This document shows, one piece after another, positions 1-5,896 of a stretch of 5,896 nt of DNA (the first letter of the stretch is position 1; every line of letters begins with the position of its first letter). Below the pieces are notes generated by a model. That model was not told where the DNA came from. It did no database searches and worked only from the letters and a program-made list of their open reading frames with translations. The stretch covers positions 1 through 5,896 of the forward strand of contig CAZEDU010000190.1 of assembly GCA_964511185.1 (NCBI GenBank). Reading direction: 5' to 3'. This DNA comes from CAZEDU01 sp964511185 (GTDB lineage: Bacteria > Myxococcota > Myxococcia > Myxococcales > Myxococcaceae). The translations under genes and the position numbers were made by a program.

Positions 1-379
1 CGCCCGAGCCGAGCGCGATGAGGAACAGGCCGGCGTAGAAGCCGGTGGGGCTGTGCTCGAACAGGGCCAGGCACGCGTGGCCGACGCAGTACAGGAGCGA
101 GAGCCAGAAGATGGTGCGGTACTTCCCGAAGAACCGGTCGGCGAGGTAACCGCCGAGCAGCGGGAAGAAGTACACGCCGCTGACGAAGAGGTGGAAGTTG
201 GCCTTCGCCAGCGCGGTGCGCTCCCCGACCTCGGGGCTCTGCGAGACGAGCAGGTAGTTGATGAGGAAGAACGTGAGGATGTTCCTCATCCCGTAGAAGC
301 TGAAGCGCTCGCAGATCTCGTTGCCGATGATGAAGGGAACCTGCCGGGGAAACCGGTTCGTCTCGACGGTTTGGCTCAT
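1..379 (-). CDS. POT/PTR2-family proton-dependent oligopeptide transporter, N-terminal part (cut by left edge)
   Basis: This is an inner-membrane symporter of the POT (PTR2) branch of the major facilitator superfamily, whose members import di- and tripeptides with protons. The visible 126 residues begin MSQTVETNRFPRQ. They carry the family's hallmark ExxERFxYYG motif as EICERFSFYG at residues 21-30, in the first membrane helix. A second helix (about 64-80) runs into the loop GGYLADRFFGKYRTI (76-90), which matches the MFS motif A / POT loop (G, D81, R82, G85). A third helix starts near residue 90, and a fourth begins near 115. About 350-400 residues are missing beyond the edge. The ATG at 379 gives a normal short cytoplasmic N-terminus. 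An in-frame GTG at 430 would add 17 residues and overlap the stop of the upstream gene as GTGA. Neither start has a clear Shine-Dalgarno sequence. The family call is firm, but the substrate is not shown: some POT members carry nitrate or other compounds instead of peptides. Confidence 0.9.
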   Translation of the reverse strand, partial: MSQTVETNRFPRQVPFIIGNEICERFSFYGMRNILTFFLINYLLVSQSPEVGERTALAKANFHLFVSGVYFFPLLGGYLADRFFGKYRTIFWLSLLYCVGHACLALFEHSPTGFYAGLFLIALGSG

Positions 380-426
380 GGGGCAGCCGAATAGCAGAGG
401 GTTCGCCGAATCCCCAAGCGCGGGCC

Positions 427-1188
427 TCACCCGGCCGAGGCGCGGGTGCGGTCCAGGAACGTTCCGAGCAGGACCCAGCGGCGCGCGGCGGCCTCTCTGC
501 CGCGGCGGGCTTCGAGCGGCGTCGTGTAGTGCCAGAAGGGGAGCCGGTACGCCGTGACGCCGCCGAGCGTGCGCACCGAGGCGACCTCGCCCAGGTGGCC
601 CCGCCGCTCGTAGACGATGAGCTGGCGCGCGGCGGCGGCGTTGGCGAAGGTCAGGTGCACGTCGAGGTACCCATCCCGGGCTTCGGCGTCTTCGGGGTGG
701 TGGTCGTTGTGCGGCCCCGCGTAGTCGCCGGCGCCGTAGCACAGCAGCTGAACGCCCCACCGCTTGCGGAGCGGACGGCCATTGAGGACCTCGGCGAAGC
801 GGTGGAACGACTCCGAGCGCAGCATCGCGATCAGGCCGATGTCTTCTGCCCGCTGGAAGCTGCGCTCGCGCCGGCGGTCGAGCAGCGCGGTCCAGACGCG
901 CGAGGTCTTCGGCAGGAGCTCCGAGTAGTTCTCGGTCATGGCCCAGGTCGCCTGCGGCGGAATCGGCTGGTCCATGCGGGACAGGCCGTCGGAGAAGGTC
1001 TTCTCGAGCAGGTCGAGACATCCGCGCGCGGCCCGCGCGGGGATCAAACCGGTCAGGGACAGGAAGCGGCGGCCGTCGCGGGCGAGCGCGCCGGCGATCG
1101 GATCTTTGCCTTGGAGGATCCGCAGGCCGCGCGGGGTCAAGAGGTCGGCGAGCTCGGCGGGGAAGCGGCGCATGGGCGCAGGCGTCAT
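427..1188 (-). CDS. Putative 2-oxoglutarate/Fe(II)-dependent dioxygenase, substrate unknown
   Basis: I do not recognise this 253-residue protein as a named enzyme, but its C-terminal half has the layout of the Fe(II)/2-oxoglutarate dioxygenase double-stranded beta-helix. The segment YGAGDYAGPHNDHHPED supplies an HxD pair (H160, D162). About 58 residues later, WHYTTPLEARRGR supplies the distal iron ligand H220. An arginine follows (R231, or R236/R237 before WVLLGTFL) where 2-oxoglutarate would bind, much as in prolyl-hydroxylase-like members (H-x-x-x-P-[VL]...G-x-R...W). The N-terminal 140 residues are mostly helical and unassigned. There is no signal peptide or membrane helix, so it is probably cytoplasmic. 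I chose the ATG at 1188. A second ATG at 1173 is possible. The open frame continues to 1398, but that extension is Arg/Ala-rich and antisense to the glycosidase signal peptide. The POT gene follows on the same strand within 47 bp or less. Fold call: moderate. Reaction: unknown. Confidence 0.65.
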   Translation of the reverse strand: MTPAPMRRFPAELADLLTPRGLRILQGKDPIAGALARDGRRFLSLTGLIPARAARGCLDLLEKTFSDGLSRMDQPIPPQATWAMTENYSELLPKTSRVWTALLDRRRERSFQRAEDIGLIAMLRSESFHRFAEVLNGRPLRKRWGVQLLCYGAGDYAGPHNDHHPEDAEARDGYLDVHLTFANAAAARQLIVYERRGHLGEVASVRTLGGVTAYRLPFWHYTTPLEARRGREAAARRWVLLGTFLDRTRASAG

Positions 1189-1265
1189 AGCCCGAGACTC
1201 GACCGTTTCGCGCGCGGGCTCGTGGGGTTGCGCGCGTGCGTGGAGAAGAGGCACAACCTGCGCGG
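1189..1265. promoter_or_regulatory. Divergent intergenic region between oxygenase and GH13 genes
   Basis: These 77 bp must hold the 5' control signals of both divergent genes, unless a promoter lies inside a coding sequence. I found no convincing -35/-10 pair: TTGCGC at 1228-1233 has no AT-rich hexamer 16-18 bp downstream. The only symmetry is weak: the 9-bp CGAGACTCG at 1193-1201, and AGCCCG (1189-1194) matched by CGGGCT (1215-1220). Both are easily expected by chance at this GC content. The region is called from gene layout, not from a recognised site. Confidence 0.35.
1242..1251 (+). promoter_or_regulatory. Possible ribosome binding site for the GH13 lipoprotein gene
   Basis: The purine run GGAGAAGAGG is the only Shine-Dalgarno-like sequence before the GH13 start. 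It ends 14 bases before the ATG at 1266, which is longer than usual. The in-frame GTG at 1236 lies upstream of this run and would put non-signal residues before MKALGLF, so the ATG is preferred. Confidence 0.4.
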
Positions 1266-3188
1266 ATGAAAGCGCTCGGTTTGTTCGCCGGTCTGTTCGC
1301 CTTGGTGGGGCTCGTCGCCTGCGCGCGCCCGCAGCCGCTGGAGACGCCGCCTCCCGCCTCGGGGGGACCGGAAGGGCCAGAGACCGTCGAGCGAGCACCC
1401 GCGCCCGACAAGCCGCCCCACGCCCGCCGCGTCATCTACCAGCTCGTGGTGCGCACCTTCGGCAACGTGAACCCGACGCGCGCCATCGACGGGACGATCG
1501 ATCAGAACGGCGTCGGCAAGTTCAACGACATCAACGACCGGGCACTCGCGGGGCTGAAGGCGCTGGGCGCGACCGATGTCTGGCTGACCGGTGTCCTGCG
1601 TCAGGCCACGCTCACCGACCATTCGGACATCGGCCTGCCGCCCGACGACCCGGACGTGGTGAAGGGCAGGGCGGGCTCCTTCTTCGCGGTTCGCGACGCG
1701 TTCGACGTCTCGCCCGACTACGCGGTGGATCGGGCGAAGCGCCTCGATGAGTTCGACGCGCTGGTCGCGCGCATCCACGCCGCGGGGATGAAGGTCGTCA
1801 TCGACCTGGTGCCGAACCACGTCGCGCGCGGCTACGCGTCGGTCGTTCGGCCGGACCTGAGCTTCGGCGCGGGCGATGATCCGTCGGCGTTCTTCGCGCC
1901 GTCGAACCACCTCTTCTATCTGCCCGGCCAGGGGCCGCTGCGTCTCTCCAAGCCGGCGCACTGGACGCCCGCGGGGGTTGTCTTCGACGGACAGTTCGCG
2001 CGCGAGGACGCGTCGTCGCCGGAGCGGACCCCGCGGGTCACCGGGCTGGACGGCACCTCCGTCTCTCCGTCCGCGGACGAGTGGTACGAGACGGTGAAGC
2101 TCAACTACGGCGTCGACTTCACGACCGGCGAGAAGCGCTTCGAGCCGACTCCGCGCACCTGGCAGGTGATGGACGAGCTCGTCGCGCACTGGCAGGCGCG
2201 CGGCGTGGACGGGTTTCGCTGCGACTTCGCGCACGTGGTGCCGAACGAGGCCTGGAGCTACCTCATCACGCGGGCGCGGGAGCGGAACCCGGCGGTCTTC
2301 TTCTTCGCCGAGGCGTACGCGCCGCTGCACGAGCTGATCGCGCTCCAGCGCGCCGGCTTCGACGCCGTCTACCACGACCCCGCCGTCGACGAGCTCAAGC
2401 GCATCTACCAAGGCAAGTCGTCGCAGGCGCAGTTCGCCGAGGTGATGGGCGCGCTCGATGACGACGCGCGGCCGCGCTTCCTGCACTACCTCGAGAACCA
2501 CGACGAGCGCCGGGTCGCCTCGCCCATCGTGGTGAGCGACGACCCGAACGGCACCGGCTTCGGCGGCGCGGCGGCGAACTACCAGCTCGCGCCGCTGCTC
2601 TACCTGTACGGCAACGGCCCTGTGCTGGTGTTCAACGGGCAAGAGGTCGGCGAGCCCGGCGCCGGGCGGGAAGGGTTCAGCGGCGACGACGGTCGGACCA
2701 CCCTCTTCGACTACTGGTCGTCACCCGAGCTCGCGAAGTGGGTGAGCGGGCACCAGTACGACGGCGCGGGGCTGAGCGGCGAGCAACGACAGCTGCGCGC
2801 GTTCCTGTCGGCGCTCCTTTCGCTCGCGAAGGAGCCGCTCGCCTCGAGCACCGGCTACTGGGGGCTCGAGTATTTCAACAACCCACAGCGGTTCGGCGAC
2901 AGCCCGGACGCGCTTTACAGCTTCGCGCGCTTCGAGCGGGACGGCGGCGCGCTGCTGCTCGTCGCGGCGAACTTCGCGCCCGGCGCCGAGACCACCGGCG
3001 TGCTGCGAATCCCCTCCGAGCTCTTCCTGGCGGCCGGTCTGCCCGAGCACGTCACCGTGACGCTGCGGCTCGATCGAACGGGCGCCCGCCAGGACCTGGT
3101 CGCCACCCTGCCGCGCGCCGAGCTGGCCACGACCGGTCTGCGCGTCACCCTCCCTGACCAGACCGCGCTCGTCTGGGAAATCCACTAA
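1266..3188 (+). CDS. GH13 alpha-amylase-family glycosidase, predicted lipoprotein
   Basis: This retaining alpha-glucan hydrolase or transferase of family GH13 is probably anchored in the cell envelope. Residues 1-19 form a lipoprotein signal peptide (MK, hydrophobic core, lipobox LVAC with C19). A Pro/Glu-rich linker follows to about 52, and the (beta/alpha)8 barrel opens at RRVIYQLVVRTF (54-65). The conserved GH13 regions are all present: region I DLVPNH (180-185); region II GFRCDFAH (316-323) with nucleophile D320; region III FFFAEA (345-350) with acid/base E349; region IV ENHDE (410-414) with transition-state stabiliser D413. A long domain B (about 186-285) ends in KLNYGVDF, a region-V-like segment. 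The C-terminal 90 residues look like the usual beta-sandwich. The 640-residue length is normal and nothing is broken. Substrate (starch, maltodextrin, trehalose-type) and hydrolase versus transferase activity cannot be read from the sequence. No maltose operon genes adjoin it, and uvrA converges on it from the other side. Confidence 0.93.
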   Translation: MKALGLFAGLFALVGLVACARPQPLETPPPASGGPEGPETVERAPAPDKPPHARRVIYQLVVRTFGNVNPTRAIDGTIDQNGVGKFNDINDRALAGLKALGATDVWLTGVLRQATLTDHSDIGLPPDDPDVVKGRAGSFFAVRDAFDVSPDYAVDRAKRLDEFDALVARIHAAGMKVVIDLVPNHVARGYASVVRPDLSFGAGDDPSAFFAPSNHLFYLPGQGPLRLSKPAHWTPAGVVFDGQFAREDASSPERTPRVTGLDGTSVSPSADEWYETVKLNYGVDFTTGEKRFEPTPRTWQVMDELVAHWQARGVDGFRCDFAHVVPNEAWSYLITRARERNPAVFFFAEAYAPLHELIALQRAGFDAVYHDPAVDELKRIYQGKSSQAQFAEVMGALDDDARPRFLHYLENHDERRVASPIVVSDDPNGTGFGGAAANYQLAPLLYLYGNGPVLVFNGQEVGEPGAGREGFSGDDGRTTLFDYWSSPELAKWVSGHQYDGAGLSGEQRQLRAFLSALLSLAKEPLASSTGYWGLEYFNNPQRFGDSPDALYSFARFERDGGALLLVAANFAPGAETTGVLRIPSELFLAAGLPEHVTVTLRLDRTGARQDLVATLPRAELATTGLRVTLPDQTALVWEIH

Positions 3189-3205
3189 CCAGAGGAACCC
3201 GATCA

Positions 3206-3243
3206 GGGGACCGTCCCTGAAAGGGACTGTCCCCGGTCTGACC
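3206..3243. repeat. REP-like nested palindrome between convergent genes; possible bidirectional terminator
   Basis: Two 13-bp arms, GGGGACCGTCCCT (3206-3218) and AGGGACTGTCCCC (3222-3234), pair with one mismatch (3212 against 3228) around a GAA loop, giving a very stable hairpin. Each arm is also a palindrome of form GGGAC-N-GTCCC (3207-3217 and 3223-3233), so the element is both an inverted and a direct repeat. A smaller palindrome, GGTCTGACC, follows at 3235-3243. It fills about half of the 78-bp gap between the stop codons of the GH13 gene and uvrA. Neither strand shows a T-tract after the stem, so it is not a standard intrinsic terminator, although a stem this strong could still block transcripts or protect 3' ends from either side. 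The nested symmetry suggests a dispersed REP-type element. That needs other copies in the genome, which cannot be seen here. Confidence 0.6.
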
Positions 3244-3266
3244 AAGGCGCGAGTTGAGCTCGCCCC

Positions 3267-5896
3267 TCACGCCGACACGCGCCGCCCGATGCGCGCCTTC
3301 CGCGCCTTCTCCAGCACGTGCCGCAAATACTTCCCCGTGTAGCTCCGCTCCACCCGCGCCACCTGCTCCGGCGTCCCCGCGGCCAGCAGCTGTCCGCCGC
3401 CCGCGCCGCCCTCAGGCCCCAAGTCGATGACCCAATCCGCGCTCTTGATGACATCTAGATTGTGCTCAATCACCAGCACCGTGTTCCCGCTCTCCACCAG
3501 CCGGTTGAGCACCATGAGCAGCTTGCGAATGTCCTCGAAGTGCAGGCCCGTGGTCGGCTCGTCCAGGATGTAGAGCGTCCTCCCCGTCGCGACTTTGCAG
3601 AGCTCGCGCGACAGCTTGATGCGCTGCGCCTCGCCGCCCGACAGCGTCGGCGAGCTCTGCCCCAGCCGAATGTACGAGAGCCCCACGTCGGCCAGCGTCT
3701 GCAGGATGCGCATGATGTCGCGGTGCACCGCGAAGTGCTCCATCGCCTCGCGCACGCTCATCTCGAGCACCTCGGCGATGTTCTTGCCCTTGTACCGAAC
3801 GCGCAGCGTCGCCTCGTTGAAGCGCTTGCCCTGGCACACCTCGCACGGCACGTAGACGTCCGCGAGGAAGTGCATCTCCACCAGCTTCACGCCGTCGCCT
3901 TCGCACGCCTCGCAGCGGCCGCCCTTCACGTTGAAGGAGAACCGGCCCGGCGTGTAGCCGAACGCGCGCGCCTCGGGCGTCTGCGCGAAGACCTCGCGGA
4001 TCGCGTCGAAGACCTTCGTGTACGTCGCCGGGTTCGAGCGCGGGGTGCGGCCGATCGGCTTTTGATCGATGTCGATCACCTTGTCCAAGTGCTCGATGCC
4101 CTTGATCGCGTGGTGCTTGCCGGGCACCTCGCGGCTGCCGTACAGCTCGCGCGCCATCGCCGGGTAGAGGATCTCGTTGATCAGCGTCGACTTGCCCGCG
4201 CCGGAGACGCCGGTGATCGCCAGGAACACCCCGAGCGGCAGCTCGACGGTGATGTCCTTCAGGTTGTTCGCCTTCGCGCCCTGAATCACGACCCGCTGCT
4301 TGCCAGGCGGCCGGCGGGAGGAGGGCGTCTCGATCTCCGACCGCCCGGACAGGTACGCGCCGGTCAGGCTCTGCGGATCCTTCATCACCTCGGGCGGCGT
4401 CCCCTGCGCCACGATCGCGCCGCCCAGCTCTCCCGCGCCGGGCCCGAAGTCGACGATCCAGTCCGCCTCCTCCATCGTCTCCTCGTCGTGCTCCACCACG
4501 ATGACCGAGTTGCCCAGGTCGCGCAGCCGCTTGAGCGTGGCGAGGAGCTTGCCGTTGTCGCGCTGGTGCAGGCCGATGGAGGGCTCGTCGAGGATGTAGA
4601 TGACGCCGGTCAGCTCCGAGCCCATCTGCGAGGCGAGCCGGATGCGCTGGCTCTCGCCGCCGGACAGCGTCGACGCCGTGCGGTCGAGCGTCAGGTACGC
4701 GAGCCCCACGTTCTCCAAGAAGCCCAGCCGGCTGCGAATCTCCTTGAGCAGCTCGCCGGCGATCTTCTGCTCGGTCACCGTCAGCGGCATCGACGTGAGG
4801 AACTGCAGCGCGTCGCCGATGGTGAGCCGCGACAGGTCGACGATGCTCTTGCCGTGCACCTTCACCGCGCGCGACTCGGGCCGCAGCCGCTCACCGGCGC
4901 AGGAAGGGCAGGGCTTGTCCGAGAAGAACTTCATGTAATAGCGGCGCATCGACTCCGACTGCGTCGTCTTGAACGAGCGCATCAGCTTCGACACCAGCCC
5001 TTCCCACTCCATGCGCCAGCGGCCGCCGTCGCCGAACTTCATGGTGAACTCGCGGCCCTCCGACCCGTGGAAGATGAGCTGCTTCTCGCGCTTGGAGAGC
5101 TTCTCGAACGGCACGTCGAGGTCGATCTTGAACGTGCGCGCGAGCTGCTCGACGAACTCCGCCGTCCAGCCCTCGCCGCGGTGCATGCCGGTGGCCCACG
5201 GCTCCACCGCGCCTTCTCGAATCGTGCGCGTGGGGTCGGGCACGATGAGCTCGGGGTCCATCTCGGCGCGGGTGCCCAGGCCGTTGCAGTCCTGGCACAT
5301 GCCGAGCGGGTTGTTGAACGAGAACGACGCCGGCGACAGCTCGGGGAACGACAGGCCGCAATGGTGGCAGGCGTTCAGCTCGCTCATCGGCCGCTCCGAC
5401 GCCCGCGCGCCGGCCTCATCGGTGACGATCAGCACGCCCTTGCCCTCGCGCAGCGCCGTCTCCACCGAGTCGGTGAGCCGCGTCTTCACGTCGGGCTTGA
5501 GCACCAGCCGGTCGACGATGATCTCGATGTCGTGCTTCGACTTCTTGTCGAGCTCGATCTTCTCCTCGAGGCCCTTCACCTTGCCGTCGACGCGCGCGCG
5601 CGTGAAGCCGCGCTTGCGCGCCTCTTCCAGGACGTCCTTGTGCTCGCCCTTGCGGTGCTGCACCAGCGGCGCGAGCAGCATCAGCTTGCTCCCCGACGGC
5701 ATCTTCAAGATCTCGTCGACGATCTGCTGCGCGCTCTGCTTGCCGACCTTGCGCCCGCAGTTGTGGCAGTGCTGCACGCCGATCGACGCGTAGAGCACGC
5801 GCAGGTAGTCGTGGACCTCGGTGACGGTGCCGACGGTGGAGCGCGGGTTGTTCGACGCCGCCTTCTGCTCGATGGAGATGGTCGGCGACAGCCCGC
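3267..5896 (-). CDS. uvrA: UvrABC system protein A, excision-repair ATPase (N-terminus cut by right edge)
   Basis: UvrA dimers find bulky DNA lesions and load UvrB in nucleotide excision repair. The visible 875 residues (numbered from the edge) start at GLSPTISIEQ and read on through NPRSTVGTVTEVHDYLR, so the gene continues beyond 5896. About 90-100 residues with the first Walker A are missing. Visible in order: CxxC 43/46; UvrB-binding domain about 80-175 (RKGEH...RARVDG); zinc cysteines 176, 179, 200, 203; insertion domain about 215-325; CPSC 329-332; first ABC signature LSGGESQR (410-417), Walker B ILDEP and H469; second Walker A GVSGAGKST (562-570); DNA-binding zinc finger C661, C664, C684, C687; second signature LSGGEAQR (751-758), Walker B and H811. 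The UvrB-binding domain marks it as true UvrA and not the UvrA2 paralogue. It ends in a short basic tail (KARKARIGRR). The GTG at 5798 is internal, not the start. No promoter or LexA box can be seen because the 5' end is absent. Confidence 0.98.
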   Translation of the reverse strand, partial: GLSPTISIEQKAASNNPRSTVGTVTEVHDYLRVLYASIGVQHCHNCGRKVGKQSAQQIVDEILKMPSGSKLMLLAPLVQHRKGEHKDVLEEARKRGFTRARVDGKVKGLEEKIELDKKSKHDIEIIVDRLVLKPDVKTRLTDSVETALREGKGVLIVTDEAGARASERPMSELNACHHCGLSFPELSPASFSFNNPLGMCQDCNGLGTRAEMDPELIVPDPTRTIREGAVEPWATGMHRGEGWTAEFVEQLARTFKIDLDVPFEKLSKREKQLIFHGSEGREFTMKFGDGGRWRMEWEGLVSKLMRSFKTTQSESMRRYYMKFFSDKPCPSCAGERLRPESRAVKVHGKSIVDLSRLTIGDALQFLTSMPLTVTEQKIAGELLKEIRSRLGFLENVGLAYLTLDRTASTLSGGESQRIRLASQMGSELTGVIYILDEPSIGLHQRDNGKLLATLKRLRDLGNSVIVVEHDEETMEEADWIVDFGPGAGELGGAIVAQGTPPEVMKDPQSLTGAYLSGRSEIETPSSRRPPGKQRVVIQGAKANNLKDITVELPLGVFLAITGVSGAGKSTLINEILYPAMARELYGSREVPGKHHAIKGIEHLDKVIDIDQKPIGRTPRSNPATYTKVFDAIREVFAQTPEARAFGYTPGRFSFNVKGGRCEACEGDGVKLVEMHFLADVYVPCEVCQGKRFNEATLRVRYKGKNIAEVLEMSVREAMEHFAVHRDIMRILQTLADVGLSYIRLGQSSPTLSGGEAQRIKLSRELCKVATGRTLYILDEPTTGLHFEDIRKLLMVLNRLVESGNTVLVIEHNLDVIKSADWVIDLGPEGGAGGGQLLAAGTPEQVARVERSYTGKYLRHVLEKARKARIGRRVSA

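Noticed and set aside
53..394. A plus-strand open frame of 113 codons over the left end
   Set aside because: It is Glu/Val/Ala-rich with no domain and is antisense to the POT transporter frame, which carries the ExxERFxYYG motif.
529..1269. A 246-codon plus-strand open frame over the oxygenase gene
   Set aside because: It is Ala/Arg/Gly/Glu-rich with no motif and antisense to the frame that carries the HxD...H signature. It is a composition artefact.
1189..1398. A 70-residue N-terminal extension of the oxygenase
   Set aside because: The extension is Arg/Ala/Pro-rich, lies antisense to the GH13 signal peptide and linker, and would leave the divergent genes overlapping with no intergenic region. 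The ATG at 1188 is more likely.
1185..2642. A 485-codon open frame on the minus strand, antisense to the GH13 gene
   Set aside because: Its product is Arg/Val/Glu-rich low-complexity sequence with no recognisable domain. It lies opposite a gene with all GH13 catalytic motifs, and GC-rich codon use keeps the antisense frame free of stops.
4969..5793. A 274-codon plus-strand open frame opposite uvrA, plus several shorter ones at 3595-4938
   Set aside because: They are Ser/Arg-rich antisense shadows of a highly conserved UvrA frame, with no motif and no supporting start signal.
5796..5798. GTG at 5798 as the start of uvrA
   Set aside because: The same frame stays open to the window edge and encodes conserved UvrA sequence (GLSPTISIEQ, NPRSTVGTVTE) upstream of this codon, so the GTG is an internal valine.

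Overview
The window is very GC-rich and densely coding. Almost every codon in the real genes ends in G or C. GC content, codon use and gene types suggest a high-GC proteobacterium-like or Myxococcota (former Deltaproteobacteria) chromosome. That placement is an inference from composition and the look of the proteins, not a proven assignment. I see no rRNA, tRNA, CRISPR array, insertion sequence or phage gene.

Layout, left to right: (1) positions 1-379, minus strand, hold the N-terminal 126 residues of a proton-dependent oligopeptide transporter (POT/PTR2 family), cut by the left edge. (2) Positions 427-1188, minus strand, hold a 253-residue protein with the HxD...H...R signature of a 2-oxoglutarate/Fe(II) dioxygenase. 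It lies directly upstream of the transporter gene, and the two probably form an operon. (3) A 77-bp divergent intergenic region follows. (4) Positions 1266-3188, plus strand, hold a complete 640-residue GH13 (alpha-amylase family) glycosidase with a lipoprotein signal peptide and all three catalytic carboxylates. (5) A 78-bp convergent intergenic region carries a strong nested palindrome resembling a REP element. (6) Positions 3267-5896, minus strand, hold the C-terminal 875 residues of UvrA, the nucleotide-excision-repair damage sensor. Its start, including the first Walker A motif, lies beyond the right edge.

The genes do not form one pathway. UvrA is housekeeping DNA repair. The GH13 lipoprotein is probably an envelope-anchored starch or maltodextrin hydrolase. 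The oxygenase/transporter pair is the least explained part: an oxidative enzyme of unknown substrate beside a di/tripeptide-type importer. I found no convincing new multi-gene system. The items most worth a second look are the REP-like palindrome at 3206-3243 and the oxygenase-POT pair with its possible GTGA-coupled start.
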